Part shown: positions 28,977 to 37,889 of the stretch, one piece after another
Numbering within the stretch: position 1 is the stretch's first letter
Layout of the letters: every line of letters starts with the position of its first letter
Origin: Pseudarthrobacter albicanus
Lineage (GTDB): Bacteria > Actinomycetota > Actinomycetes > Actinomycetales > Micrococcaceae
Assembly: GCF_018224015.1 (NCBI RefSeq)
Contig: NZ_JAGPOT010000001.1
Location: 62,001 to 126,000 of the forward strand
DNA length: 64,000 bases
Direction of reading: 5' to 3'
Notes under the pieces: generated by a model
What the model saw: only the letters and a program-made list of their open reading frames with translations
Databases searched by the model: none
Told to the model about the DNA's origin: nothing
Position numbers and translations under genes: made by a program

Positions 28977-30430
28977 CGCCAGGATCGACCCGGGACCGCC
29001 GTCGTCACATCGAAAAGGAAGAGAACCGAATGATCCGCAAGGACCCGCACAGCCGTGCTTTCCGGGAGCGCGGGGCCGCGACGGTCATCTTTGCCCTGCT
29101 GCTTCCCGTGCTTTTTGGGTCTGTGGCCCTGGCTGTCGATTTCGGCCGGCTGGTCTACGAGCGCCAGCACCTGAGTAACGCGCTGGACGCTGCCGCGCTG
29201 GCCGGTGCCGCCTCGCTCCCGAGCGATCCGACCGCCGCCCGGAATGCTGCGGTGGCGTTTGCCAAGGCCAACGACCCTGCCGCGGACCCCACGGCCTCCT
29301 TCTGGTGCGTGGTCGCGTCCTCCGGGGCCGCCAAGACCGTGCTCAGCGGCCAGATCCCCAGCGTCTGCGACCCCGGACCGGTCACCGGGGCCAAGTGCAG
29401 CGAGACGATCTGCGCGATCCCGTGTACCCCGGCTGCCGGGCTCGCCTGCAACACGATCACCGTGACCGCTGCCAAGGATGTCCCCTTCGCCTTCGCGCCC
29501 GCGATCGGGATCAACACCGGAAACACCGGGTCGCTCGCCTCCGATGCGTGCAAGGGGTCGTGCGGCGCCCAGACCCCGAACCCCATGGATGTCGCCATAA
29601 TCGCTGACCGCACCAGCAGTATGAGCACCGACGACCTTACCAATTTGAAAGCCGCGATTCAGACCACACTCAAGACCATGACCAAGGACCAACAATACGT
29701 GGCCCTGGGCACCATCGGCCGAAGCAGTGACACGCCCAGCGCTGCCTGTATCACCGACCCCTCGGGCTCCGCTACGAGTGGCCCTTGGATTCCCGTCCCG
29801 TTCTCCAACGACTACACCACAACAGGTGCACCGCCGGCGCTCAACAACGCCAGCCCCCTCGTCCAGGGCGTGCAATGCTTGCAGCACTCGGGCACCGGCA
29901 CGTACCTCGCCTCGCCCATGAAGGCCGCGGCCCGATATCTGCTGGGCCTGGATGCGAACAACCTGCGGGACCTGCCGCCGCGTTCGGGGACTCCGCGCAA
30001 AGCCATTGTCCTGGAGACCGATGGCCAACCGAACGAGACAGGCATCGCGGGCGTCACCGACGTCGGCACGCCAGGGGACATCAAGAACTCAGATGGCGTG
30101 ATCGCGTGCAATAACCTGAAGGCCGTCGCGGCCGACGCCAAGGCAAGGAGAATCCTGATCGTCACCGTCGGCTATAACTTGAGCCTCGCACGATGTGGGG
30201 GCACAGGCGAGTTTGTGCGGGACGTCCTCGCTGCCGCAGCCTCCGACAAGGCTCCGGGGGTACCAAGCACCGCCGGCAACGATTGTTCGTCGCCGGCGCT
30301 GATAGCTGCGGAGAACTCCGACGGAGATTACTTCTTCTGCGCCGCAAGCGGAACGGACCTCGGCCCGATCTTTGTCTCAGCGATCAATGCGATCAGCCCG
30401 AACTCCCGCCTGGTCCGGATCCCGTCATGA
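28964..30430 (+). CDS. TadG-like pilus protein with von Willebrand A domain
   Basis: A 488-residue secreted or membrane-anchored protein of the Tad locus. The N-terminus has the TadE/G-type segment RERGAATVIFALLLPVLFG, then VALAVDFGRLVYERQHLSNALDAAA-like sequence characteristic of TadG. A von Willebrand A domain follows: VAIIADRTSSMSTDDL carries a variant MIDAS (DxTxS instead of DxSxS), and VLETDGQPNETG supplies the later Asp. The protein has many cysteines, unusual beside its neighbours. ATG 28964 has GGAGG three bases away; ATG 29030 has a better spaced AAGGAAGAG, so the first 22 residues are uncertain. Confidence 0.83.
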   Translation: MHSVTPGSTRDRRRHIEKEENRMIRKDPHSRAFRERGAATVIFALLLPVLFGSVALAVDFGRLVYERQHLSNALDAAALAGAASLPSDPTAARNAAVAFAKANDPAADPTASFWCVVASSGAAKTVLSGQIPSVCDPGPVTGAKCSETICAIPCTPAAGLACNTITVTAAKDVPFAFAPAIGINTGNTGSLASDACKGSCGAQTPNPMDVAIIADRTSSMSTDDLTNLKAAIQTTLKTMTKDQQYVALGTIGRSSDTPSAACITDPSGSATSGPWIPVPFSNDYTTTGAPPALNNASPLVQGVQCLQHSGTGTYLASPMKAAARYLLGLDANNLRDLPPRSGTPRKAIVLETDGQPNETGIAGVTDVGTPGDIKNSDGVIACNNLKAVAADAKARRILIVTVGYNLSLARCGGTGEFVRDVLAAAASDKAPGVPSTAGNDCSSPALIAAENSDGDYFFCAASGTDLGPIFVSAINAISPNSRLVRIPS

Positions 30431-30540
30431 CGGCCTGCCCTTCGCAGGCCTGCCGCAGCCTTCTCGCGGAGTACCGCAAGGTTTCCGCAGGAACCCCCGG
30501 CGTGCGGTGGGTCCGCGGGATCAGGCGATAGCGTAGGCAC

Positions 30541-30933
30541 ATGTCATTTCTTGCCACCGCCCCGGACGATGGACATGACGCTCCCCTCGTAGACCCGGCA
30601 ACGCTCCAGGAGCTGGGGGCACAACTGGACAACCCCGTCGTGGCCAAGGACTTCGCGAGGGACTACGCCAGGATGTGGGACCAGCGCTACGGGTCCCTGG
30701 CTGCGGCCCTTGACCGCGGTGACGCAGCCGGATCCCTGGATGCCGTACTGAGCCTGAAAATATCCTCGGCGATGGTCGGCGGCCTCTGCCTGGCCCGCCT
30801 CGCCGGCGAGCTTGAGGATGCCATCCGAGGCGGCGACATGGACCACGCGCGGTCGTTCCTGCCCGAGGTGGCAGAGCGTGGCAGGGAAACAATGGACGAG
30901 CTGCAGGCCGGCCATGATTTCAGGGAAAGCTAA
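30541..30933 (+). CDS. Degenerate Hpt-domain-like protein
   Basis: A 130-residue, probably all-helical cytoplasmic protein. Residues 20-125 fit the histidine phosphotransfer (Hpt) pattern, including AGSLDAVLSLKISSAMVGG and LCLARLAGELEDAI, which parallel the canonical AHxLKG...G..L...LE. The phosphate-accepting histidine is replaced by Leu at about residue 70, while the following Leu-Lys is kept. It cannot be a normal phosphorelay protein; a docking or sequestering role is inference. It lies 110 bp after the Tad genes and converges on the response regulator gene, overlapping its end by four bases. Confidence 0.65.
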   Translation: MSFLATAPDDGHDAPLVDPATLQELGAQLDNPVVAKDFARDYARMWDQRYGSLAAALDRGDAAGSLDAVLSLKISSAMVGGLCLARLAGELEDAIRGGDMDHARSFLPEVAERGRETMDELQAGHDFRES

Positions 30934-31718
30934 TCCCGGCCGGGTGCCAGCCGGTACCCCACCCCACGGACGGTCTGGAGCCAACGCGGCTGCAGCGGAT
31001 CCTCGCGCAGCTTCCGCCTGAGGTTACCGATGTGCACTTCGACGGCGCGTTCATCCGATTCGCTGATGTACGCATCCTCGCGGTAGTGCTGACCCCGGGC
31101 CACCCGGACCAGCTCGGCCTTGGAGCGGACAGCACCGCCCGCCTTCAGCAGTGCGAGAAGGAGATCGAACTCGCTGCGGGTCAGGCTGGCCGGCACACCG
31201 TCAAGGGCGACCGAGCGGGTGTCCGGATCCAGCGCGAGGCCGTTGTGGCGCAGCATCCGGTCCGGGGGCAGCGCAGGCCCGCGTCCCGCCGGGCCAGCCC
31301 CGGGGCCGGTCCCGGGGCCCGGCGTCGGGCTCCCGGCAACGGCTTCCTGCCTTGGCCGCCGCATCATCGCGGCCACCCGGGCACGCAGTTCGCGGGGCCG
31401 GAACGGTTTGGCCATGAAATCATCGGCACCGGTGTGCAGTGCCGTCAGGGTGTCCAGCTCGTCCGTCCGCGCCGTGAGCATCACGACGTAGGCGTCGCTG
31501 AACCCCCGGATCCGGCGGAGGACCTCGAACCCGTCAATATCGGGAAGGCCCACGTCCAGGGTGACGACGCTGGCTTCCCGGCGGCGGACCACATCGACCC
31601 CTTCCCGCCCGCCGGCGGCGGTGTGCACTTCAAAGCCCGCCTGGCTCAACACGGCTTCAACAAGGTTACGAACGTCCTCATCGTCCTCAACGACGACGGC
31701 GACTCCGAGCTCGCTCAT
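30930..31718 (-). CDS. OmpR/PhoB-family response regulator
   Basis: Two-component transcription regulator of 262 residues. The receiver domain has the acidic pair in VVEDDEDVR, the phosphoacceptor Asp55 in TLDVGLPDIDG, the Thr in MLTAR and Lys104 in FMAKPF. A Pro/Gly-rich linker (about 125-150) leads to a winged-helix domain with LTRSEFDLLLALLKAGG, AVEVHIGNLRRKL and VRGVGYRL. Start ATG 31718 has a strong GGGAGGGG site; a frame extension to 31754 lacks one. It is divergent from the histidine kinase gene across 209 bp. Confidence 0.93.
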   Translation of the reverse strand: MSELGVAVVVEDDEDVRNLVEAVLSQAGFEVHTAAGGREGVDVVRRREASVVTLDVGLPDIDGFEVLRRIRGFSDAYVVMLTARTDELDTLTALHTGADDFMAKPFRPRELRARVAAMMRRPRQEAVAGSPTPGPGTGPGAGPAGRGPALPPDRMLRHNGLALDPDTRSVALDGVPASLTRSEFDLLLALLKAGGAVRSKAELVRVARGQHYREDAYISESDERAVEVHIGNLRRKLREDPLQPRWLQTVRGVGYRLAPGRD

Positions 31719-31927
31719 GGCCCCCCTCCCATCTGGCACTGCTCCCCAACACATAGCGGACGCGCGGGTATTGTGACCGGCATCAGACCGCGCGGCTCTG
31801 TCAGAATACCCACGCCGGAGGGAAGATGCCGTTGCGGCACGGGCCGGGCCACAAAAACTTTAGTCATGTGTCAATACTCTGTGACGGGAGATGTTAAATT
31901 GAAGCGGGAGGAAAGGGCGCGGCTTCG

Positions 31928-33613
31928 TTGACTGAACAGCAGTGGGTCCGTCATGCGGACGGATGCTTCCGGGCCCTTGTCCCGCAGGCGAGGGTGGTGG
32001 CGTGCCAGCTTCCGTTGACCCTCATCATCGCCGGCCTCTATCTTGCCGCTCCCGGCGCCTGGCCCCAGCTTCTGGACAGCAGCCTGTTCCTGTCGGCGCT
32101 GGTCCTCCACACCGTGCTCCTCCTGGCCTGCCTCACCGTCCCCTGGCAGCGCTTCGGCCCGCTGGCTCCGCTCATCGTCCCCGTCGTGGACCTCCTGGTC
32201 ATCGGCCTTACCCGCGCTGCCAACATTGAGAACCTGCCGGACCCAGGTGTGTTGTCGGTCCTCCCCGTGGTCTGGATCTCGGCCTCCCGCCTGTCGTCCC
32301 GGGCGAGCATTTCGTTGAGCTTCGCCGGCACCCTGCTGGCCGGCCTGCCGTACGTTTTCGCGCCCGGTCCCGCGCCCGCGCAGGTCCGGCTCGCCGGGGT
32401 ACTCCTGCTGCCGCTGATGATGCTTGCCGTGTCCCTGGCCATGCGGTCCGCCAGGGCCCAGCTGCGCAACCAGCAGTCGCGGACGGCGTCCAAGGAGACC
32501 GAACTGCAGGCCCTGCTCGCGGACAGCCGGGATCGCGAGCGGCTGCTGAACACAATCCTGGACACGGTCGACGTCGGCATCGTGGCGGTCGATGCCGAGG
32601 GGCACCGGCTGCTGACCAACAGCTGGCAGTCCCAGCTGGAGGCCTCCGCGGCACGGTCCGGCGTGGCGGATACCATCGCGCCGGAGGCTGCGGAGGACGT
32701 GCCGGTACTGACCGGCCAGGACGGGCAGACGCCTCTCCCCCACGGGCGGCGCCCCATCCGGCGCGCGCTGAAGGGCGAATCCTTTGCCGACTATCTGGTG
32801 TACTTTGGCGAGGCGCCCGCCGGCAGGGTCCTTTCCACGGGCGGACGCCCGCTCAAGAACGACGACGGCGGCTTCCGCGGGGCTGTCATCGTGTTCAACG
32901 AGGTCACCGGCCTGGTCGAAGCCCTCGCGGCCAAGGAGGACGTGGTCTCCACCGTCTCGCACGAATTCCGTACGCCCCTGACCTCGATCATCGGCAACCT
33001 GGACCTGGTGCTCGGCGACGCGGAGGACCTGGCTGCCCCGGCCCTCCGCCGGATCGAGGTGGCCCAACGGAATGCCGAGCGGCTGCTGGCCCTCGTCTCG
33101 GATCTGCTGCTGTCCGCAAATTCGGCCGTCCACGTCTTTCCCCGCCGGACCGATCTGGCCAGCCTGGTGGAGGCCAGCCTCGGCTCGGCGCACGCCCATG
33201 CGGAGTCATCGAAAGTCGCCCTCTCCATGGACGTGCCTGCCCCGCTATGGGCCCATGTGGATCCGCTTCGGATCAGCCAGGCCCTGGACAACCTGGTCTC
33301 CAATGCCATCAAGTATTCGCCCGACGGCGGCTCCGTCAGGATCTCGGCGAGCACCGAGAACGGCTGGGTACGGCTTCAGGTGGTGGACGACGGCATGGGC
33401 ATGACCGCCGCGGATGCCGGACGCGTGTTTACCCGGTTTTTCCGGAGTCCCGCCGTCCGGGAGGGCTCGATTCCGGGGGCCGGCCTCGGGCTGTCCATCA
33501 CCAAGGCCATCGTGGAAGGCCACGGCGGATCCATCTCCTGCACCACGCTGCCGGGCTGTGGCAGTACGTTCACCCTGGAGCTTCCCGCCGAGGGCCCGCC
33601 GCCGGCCTTCTAG
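31928..33613 (+). CDS. Membrane sensor histidine kinase
   Basis: A 561-residue sensor kinase with about six hydrophobic segments in the first 175 residues, a short coiled linker, a PAS-like region (ILDTVDVGIVAVDAEGHRL, about 210-325), then the HisKA box VSTVSHEFRTPLTS with phosphoacceptor His345. ATP-binding motifs follow: N box QALDNLVSNAIKYS, G1 DDGMGM, F box FTRFF and G2 GAGLGLS. It starts at an in-frame TTG at 31928 after GGAGGAAAGG, with no better ATG or GTG nearby. Partner is most likely the divergent OmpR-type regulator; signal unknown. Confidence 0.9.
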   Translation: MTEQQWVRHADGCFRALVPQARVVACQLPLTLIIAGLYLAAPGAWPQLLDSSLFLSALVLHTVLLLACLTVPWQRFGPLAPLIVPVVDLLVIGLTRAANIENLPDPGVLSVLPVVWISASRLSSRASISLSFAGTLLAGLPYVFAPGPAPAQVRLAGVLLLPLMMLAVSLAMRSARAQLRNQQSRTASKETELQALLADSRDRERLLNTILDTVDVGIVAVDAEGHRLLTNSWQSQLEASAARSGVADTIAPEAAEDVPVLTGQDGQTPLPHGRRPIRRALKGESFADYLVYFGEAPAGRVLSTGGRPLKNDDGGFRGAVIVFNEVTGLVEALAAKEDVVSTVSHEFRTPLTSIIGNLDLVLGDAEDLAAPALRRIEVAQRNAERLLALVSDLLLSANSAVHVFPRRTDLASLVEASLGSAHAHAESSKVALSMDVPAPLWAHVDPLRISQALDNLVSNAIKYSPDGGSVRISASTENGWVRLQVVDDGMGMTAADAGRVFTRFFRSPAVREGSIPGAGLGLSITKAIVEGHGGSISCTTLPGCGSTFTLELPAEGPPPAF

Positions 33614-33656
33614 CCGCCCCGGCATCCGGCCGCCGGAGATCCGAGCTGCGGAGATC

Positions 33657-34547
33657 CTAGGTGCGCAGGGCCCGGGTCAGCTCGGCCCGGGCCAGCAGCT
33701 CGTTATCCGACGGATAGGCCACCTCCTCGAGCACCAGCGGATGGGGTGCCGAGAGCACGGACCTGGCGTCACGCTTCTTCGCCAGCAGCCGTTCGTACAG
33801 CCACCCCGGCTCCTCGATGCCGGCGCCCACGAACAGGGCGGACCCCACGAGGGAGCGCACCATGTTGTGGCAGAAGGCGTCAGCCTGGACGGTGGCGACA
33901 ATGATGCCGTCGGAACCGCGGCCGAATTCAAAGCGCTGCAGTTCCCGGATGGTGGTGGCGCCTTCGCGGGGCTTGCAGTAGGACCGGAAGTCCTGGAGCC
34001 CGAGCAATTCCTCGGCGCCCTCGTTCAGCAGCCCGACGTCGAGCGGTTCCCTGTGCCAGAGGGTGAAGGCGCGGCCCAGCGGGTCCCACAGTGCCGGGCC
34101 GTCGGCGATCCGGTAGCTGTAGCGGCGCCAGAGGGCGGAAAAACGGGCGTCGAAGCCAACAGGGGCCAGTGCGACCCTGTGGACCTCGACAGCCCCGGTA
34201 AGGTCCCCCAGCCCCCGGCTCAGGGCGCCGCGGAGGCGGCGGAACAGGGCCACGGCCGGATCGAGCTCGACCCCTCGGTTCAAGCCCAGCCATTCCGCCT
34301 CGGTCAGGTCCAGATGGACCACCTGGCCGCGGGCGTGCACGCCGGCGTCGGTCCGGCCGGCCACGGTGACGCGGACCGGCCGGCGGACCAGCAGCGCCAG
34401 CGCTTCCTCCAGGACACCCTGGACGGTGCGGAGCGCGGGCTGCACGCCCCAGCCGCTGAAGGGGCCGCCGTCGTACGCAAGATCAAGCCGGATACGCAAA
34501 AACCCGCCGCCCCCCAGGACGGGGGCAGCGGGTTTCTGGTGGTTCAT
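33657..34547 (-). CDS. truA: tRNA pseudouridine(38-40) synthase
   Basis: Modifies uridines 38-40 of the tRNA anticodon stem. The catalytic Asp lies in AGRTDAGVHARGQVVH at about residue 67 (counting from ATG 34547), with LDLAYDGGPFSGW near the N-terminus and DAFCHNMVRSLVG toward the C-terminus. Length 296 is typical. The start is doubtful: the first 16 codons from ATG 34547 coincide with an intrinsic terminator hairpin, and a TTG at 34499 (LRIRLDL) lies just beyond it. If TTG is used, the protein has 280 residues. It is last in the infA-rplQ operon. Confidence 0.93.
   Translation of the reverse strand: MNHQKPAAPVLGGGGFLRIRLDLAYDGGPFSGWGVQPALRTVQGVLEEALALLVRRPVRVTVAGRTDAGVHARGQVVHLDLTEAEWLGLNRGVELDPAVALFRRLRGALSRGLGDLTGAVEVHRVALAPVGFDARFSALWRRYSYRIADGPALWDPLGRAFTLWHREPLDVGLLNEGAEELLGLQDFRSYCKPREGATTIRELQRFEFGRGSDGIIVATVQADAFCHNMVRSLVGSALFVGAGIEEPGWLYERLLAKKRDARSVLSAPHPLVLEEVAYPSDNELLARAELTRALRT
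34500..34535 (-). terminator. Intrinsic terminator between rplQ and truA, inside truA 5' end
   Basis: On the minus strand AAACCCGCTGCCCCC, a GTCCT loop and GGGGGGCGGCGGGTTTTT form a strong GC stem ending in a T-run. It begins 46 bp after the rplQ stop. It would end most ribosomal transcripts and leave truA to read-through or its own start. Confidence 0.85.
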
Positions 34548-34580
34548 AGACTTAAGTCTACTGCGGCGAAACGGCCAGTC

Positions 34581-35252
34581 TTACTCAGCTTCAACTTCCT
34601 GCTCGGCGTCGCCGCCGGCAGGAACGAAGCCGGCAGCCTGTGCAGACTCAGCAGAGTCGAACCAGACTTCAGCGATCGTCGAGTCGTACCAGCGCGAGCC
34701 GGGAACGTGGTACTTCATGGAGTCCTCGTTGCCCTTGACCTCGAAGCCCTCGGGAGCCTCGTTGTCCTCGGTAGCGGCGTGCGAGCCGGCGAACTTGGCT
34801 TCAGCAGCTTCGGTCTCGGCAACCGGCGCAGCCTTGTCGGCGTCGCGCTTGGCAGCCTGGGTAGCCTCGGCTACCACGGCCTGCTTCGCGGAAACCGGCT
34901 CAAGGACCAGTTCGATGACAGCCATGGGAGCGTTGTCGCCCTTGCGGTTGCCGATCTTGGTGATGCGGGTGTAGCCACCGTTGCGGTTCTCCACTGCCTG
35001 TGCAATGTCGGTGAACAGCTCGTGGACGATGCCCTTGTTGCTGATCAGGCCGAGTACACGACGGCGGGAAGACAGGTCGCCGCGCTTGGCGAAAGTCACC
35101 AGACGCTCGGCGTACGGCTTCAGCCGCTTGGCCTTGGTCACCGTGGTGGTGATCCGCTTGTGCTCGAACAGTGCGGCGGACAGGTTCGCGAGCATAAGTC
35201 GCTCGTGAGCCGCTCCGCCTCCGAGGCGCGGACCCTTAGCGGGGGTAGGCAT
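34581..35252 (-). CDS. rplQ: 50S ribosomal protein L17 with C-terminal extension module
   Basis: Ribosomal protein bL17 at the exit-tunnel rim. The first 118 residues are the usual domain: [36 protein letters not shown] and [20 protein letters not shown]. The protein then continues to 223 residues: an Ala/Glu/Lys linker followed by [20 protein letters not shown] and [15 protein letters not shown], a small module resembling the so-called sunset domain seen in other actinobacterial proteins. Ordinary L17 is about 120-130 residues, so the tail is a true addition. ATG 35252 follows GAGGAG. Confidence 0.96.
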   Translation of the reverse strand: MPTPAKGPRLGGGAAHERLMLANLSAALFEHKRITTTVTKAKRLKPYAERLVTFAKRGDLSSRRRVLGLISNKGIVHELFTDIAQAVENRNGGYTRITKIGNRKGDNAPMAVIELVLEPVSAKQAVVAEATQAAKRDADKAAPVAETEAAEAKFAGSHAATEDNEAPEGFEVKGNEDSMKYHVPGSRWYDSTIAEVWFDSAESAQAAGFVPAGGDAEQEVEAE

Positions 35253-35330
35253 AATAGTTTCTCCTCATATGGAAGCCGTCGGGCTGCGCACACCATGGTG
35301 CATCCAGCCCCGCCGGCCAGGATCTGTTGG

Positions 35331-36341
35331 TTAGAGCTCGTCGTCGCTGAACGCGGCGTCGTCCTCTTCAATTGCTGCGGCGCGTGCTGCGAGGTCAAAT
35401 CCGGGAGGCGAGTCCTTGAGGGACAGGCCCAGTTCAACCAGCTTTGCCTTGACCTCATCAATGGACTTCGCACCGAAGTTACGGATGTCCATGAGGTCGG
35501 CCTCGGAGCGCGCAACGAGTTCACCCACGGTGTGGATGCCCTCACGCTTGAGGCAGTTGTACGAACGGACCGTGAGGTCCAGGTCCTCGATCGGCAGGGC
35601 CATGTCTGCTGCCAGGGCAGCATCCGTCGGCGACGGGCCAATCTCGATACCTTCTGCTGCGGTGTTCAGCTCGCGGGCCAGACCGAACAGTTCCACCAGG
35701 GTGGTGCCTGCCGAAGCAACGGCATCGCGCGGGGCGATGGCCTGCTTGGTCTCGACGTCGACAATGAGCTTGTCGAAGTCAGTGCGCTGCTCGACACGGG
35801 TGGCTTCCACGCGGAAAGTAACCTTCAGCACCGGCGAGTAGATCGAGTCAACCGGAATGCGGCCGATCTCGGAATCGCCGGACTTGTTCTGAGCTGCCGA
35901 AACGTAGCCGCGGCCGCGCTCGATGGTCAGCTCGAGCTCGAACTTGCCCTTCGAGTTCAGCGTGGCGATGTGCAGATCCGGGTTGTGGAATTCGACGCCG
36001 GCCGGCGGAGCGATGTCCGCGGCCGTGACGACTCCCGGGCCCTGCTTGCGCAGGTAGGCGACAACCGGCTCGTCGTGCTCGGAGGAAACCGACAGGCTCT
36101 TGATGTTCAGGATGATCTCGGTGACATCTTCCTTGACACCCGGAACCGTGGTGAACTCGTGCAGCACGCCATCGATCCGGATGCTGGTTACAGCGGCACC
36201 GGGGATGGAGGAGAGCAGGGTACGGCGGAGGGAGTTTCCGAGTGTGTAACCAAAGCCCGGCTCCAGCGGTTCAATAATGAAACGGGAGCGGTTTTCGGAG
36301 ACGACCTCTTCGGAGAGGGTGGGGCGCTGTGCAATGAGCAC
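35331..36341 (-). CDS. rpoA: DNA-directed RNA polymerase subunit alpha
   Basis: Alpha subunit, the assembly scaffold of RNA polymerase. In the 336-residue protein the N-terminal dimerisation domain shows [20 protein letters not shown] and [27 protein letters not shown] sequence. The C-terminal promoter-contact domain shows [20 protein letters not shown] and [20 protein letters not shown]. The C-terminus is acidic ([13 protein letters not shown]). Start is GTG 36341 behind AAGGAAA. rpsD, often found just upstream in other bacteria, is missing; a hairpin occupies the 132-bp gap to rpsK. Confidence 0.98.
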   Translation of the reverse strand: MLIAQRPTLSEEVVSENRSRFIIEPLEPGFGYTLGNSLRRTLLSSIPGAAVTSIRIDGVLHEFTTVPGVKEDVTEIILNIKSLSVSSEHDEPVVAYLRKQGPGVVTAADIAPPAGVEFHNPDLHIATLNSKGKFELELTIERGRGYVSAAQNKSGDSEIGRIPVDSIYSPVLKVTFRVEATRVEQRTDFDKLIVDVETKQAIAPRDAVASAGTTLVELFGLARELNTAAEGIEIGPSPTDAALAADMALPIEDLDLTVRSYNCLKREGIHTVGELVARSEADLMDIRNFGAKSIDEVKAKLVELGLSLKDSPPGFDLAARAAAIEEDDAAFSDDEL

Positions 36342-36426
36342 TTAGGTTTCCTTTCGGCGAGCATCCGCTATATGACGCAACACAGGTGGTGGAAAAATCG
36401 GTCTGAAGACATAACGCGGCTGGGCC

Positions 36427-36452
36427 TGCCCGGACCGGTGAGGGTCCGGGCA
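36427..36452 (-). other. Intercistronic hairpin between rpsK and rpoA
   Basis: Perfect 10-bp arms TGCCCGGACC (36427-36436) and GGTCCGGGCA (36443-36452) with a 6-base loop. No T-run follows, so a processing site, weak attenuator or stability element is more likely than a full terminator. Confidence 0.55.
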
Positions 36453-36473
36453 AGCTCCTGCTGCCGGAAAGAC

Positions 36474-36875
36474 TTAGACGCGGCGGCGCTTCGGCGGACG
36501 GCAGCCGTTGTGCGCGGCGGGGGTGACATCCTGGATGGATCCAACCTCGAGGCCAGCGGCCTGCAGTGAACGGATAGCGGTCTCGCGTCCGGAACCCGGT
36601 CCCTTGACGAATACGTCGACCTTTTTCATGCCGTGCTCCTGCGCACGCTTTGCGGCGGCTTCGGCAGCCATCTGGGCGGCAAACGGGGTGGACTTACGTG
36701 AGCCCTTGAAGCCCACCTCACCGGAGGAAGCCCAGGAGATGACAGCACCGTTCGGATCCGTGATGGAAACGATGGTGTTGTTAAAGGTGCTCTTGATGTG
36801 CGCCTGGCCCAGCGCGATGTTCTTCTTGTCCTTCTTACGCGGCTTGCGAACCGCGCCACGAGTCTTCGGGGGCAT
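36474..36875 (-). CDS. rpsK: 30S ribosomal protein S11
   Basis: Ribosomal protein uS11 of the platform near the mRNA exit. The 133-residue protein shows [58 protein letters not shown] and the C-terminal [18 protein letters not shown], all standard. ATG 36875 has TAGGAGAA upstream. It lies 51 bp after rpsM. Confidence 0.98.
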   Translation of the reverse strand: MPPKTRGAVRKPRKKDKKNIALGQAHIKSTFNNTIVSITDPNGAVISWASSGEVGFKGSRKSTPFAAQMAAEAAAKRAQEHGMKKVDVFVKGPGSGRETAIRSLQAAGLEVGSIQDVTPAAHNGCRPPKRRRV

Positions 36876-36926
36876 TATTTCTCCTACAGAAAGTTATCGG
36901 GGAAGCCGAGTTAATCCCTCAGGGAT

Positions 36927-37301
36927 TTAACGGGTCTTCTTCTTGCCGGCGACGGTACGCTTCGGGCCCTTGCGGGTACGGGCGTTGGTCTTCGTACGCT
37001 GTCCACGTACGGGCAGGCCCTTGCGGTGGCGCAGGCCTTCGTAGCTGCCGATCTCGACCTTGCGGCGGATATCAGCTGCTACTTCGCGGCGAAGGTCACC
37101 CTCAACCTTGTAGTTGCCTTCAATGTAGTCACGCAGCTGGACCAGTTCGGCATCGCTGAGATCCTTGACGCGGATATCAGCGCTGATGCCGGTGGCAGCC
37201 AGGGTTTCGTGTGCACGGGTCTTGCCCACGCCGTAGATGTAAGTAAGCGCAATTTCCAACCGCTTTTCGCGGGGAATGTCTACGCCAGCGAGACGAGCCA
37301 T
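36927..37301 (-). CDS. rpsM: 30S ribosomal protein S13
   Basis: Ribosomal protein uS13 of the head, contacting the P-site tRNA. The 124-residue protein begins [20 protein letters not shown] and includes [33 protein letters not shown] and the basic C-terminus [12 protein letters not shown] 37301 has AAGGAG at a rather long distance; an upstream frame extension to 37352 would add 17 non-homologous residues and is rejected. Confidence 0.98.
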   Translation of the reverse strand: MARLAGVDIPREKRLEIALTYIYGVGKTRAHETLAATGISADIRVKDLSDAELVQLRDYIEGNYKVEGDLRREVAADIRRKVEIGSYEGLRHRKGLPVRGQRTKTNARTRKGPKRTVAGKKKTR

Positions 37302-37484
37302 AGTGGCAGTGCTCCTTGAATAAACCGGAGGTCGTAGGCAGTACACCCGCACGTTCCGTGCGGCCCCAGCCTCCGACCGGGGGTTAGCTGTCCGGACTCG
37401 TTCCTGCTCAATGTCCCAGATCAGCTTGTGCTGCCTTTTATTTACTTGCGTGGGTTAGCAACCCAGGGTTTCCCGGAAGGGAAA

Positions 37485-37598
37485 TTAGCCCTGGCGCTGC
37501 TTGTGGCGCGGGTTCTCGCAGATCACCATGACCCGGCCATTACGGCGGATCACTTTGCACTTTTCGCAGATCTGCTTGACGCTCGGCTTGACCTTCAT
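37485..37598 (-). CDS. rpmJ: 50S ribosomal protein L36
   Basis: Ribosomal protein bL36, 37 residues: starts [15 protein letters not shown] and ends [13 protein letters not shown]. The zinc ligands Cys11, Cys14, Cys27 and His32 are all present, so this is the zinc-binding C+ form. AAAGGAA precedes the ATG. It sits between infA and rpsM as in most bacteria. Confidence 0.97.
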   Translation of the reverse strand: MKVKPSVKQICEKCKVIRRNGRVMVICENPRHKQRQG

Positions 37599-37667
37599 GG
37601 CGTTCCTTTGCGTGTTGCAGTTGGTCAGCTGGACCGGCCTTCGGCTGTTGCCTTGGCCACCCAGTGT

Positions 37668-37889
37668 TTACTTGTAGCGGTAGACGATACGACCACGTGT
37701 CAGGTCGTACGGGCTCAGCTCCACCACTACCCGGTCCTCAGGGAGAATCCTGATGTAGTGCTGGCGCATCTTTCCAGAGATGTGTGCCAGAACGACGTGC
37801 TTGTTGGTGAGCTCAACGCGAAACATTGCGTTGGGCAGCGCCTCAGTCACAACGCCCTCGATCTCAATGACCCCGTCCTTCTTGGCCAT
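37668..37889 (-). CDS. infA: Translation initiation factor IF-1
   Basis: OB-fold factor that binds the 30S A site during initiation. The 73-residue protein, [20 protein letters not shown] at the start and RGRIVYRYK at the end, has [19 protein letters not shown] as the central signature. GGAGGG stands only two bases before ATG 37889, unusually close. First gene of the infA-rpmJ-rpsM-rpsK-rpoA-rplQ unit; 178 bp of AT-richer sequence upstream should hold its promoter. Confidence 0.98.
   Translation of the reverse strand: MAKKDGVIEIEGVVTEALPNAMFRVELTNKHVVLAHISGKMRQHYIRILPEDRVVVELSPYDLTRGRIVYRYK

Noticed and set aside
33414..36569. Open frame of about 1051 codons on the plus strand across truA, rplQ and rpoA
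   Set aside because: Low-complexity antisense translation through three certain genes and their intergenic hairpins.
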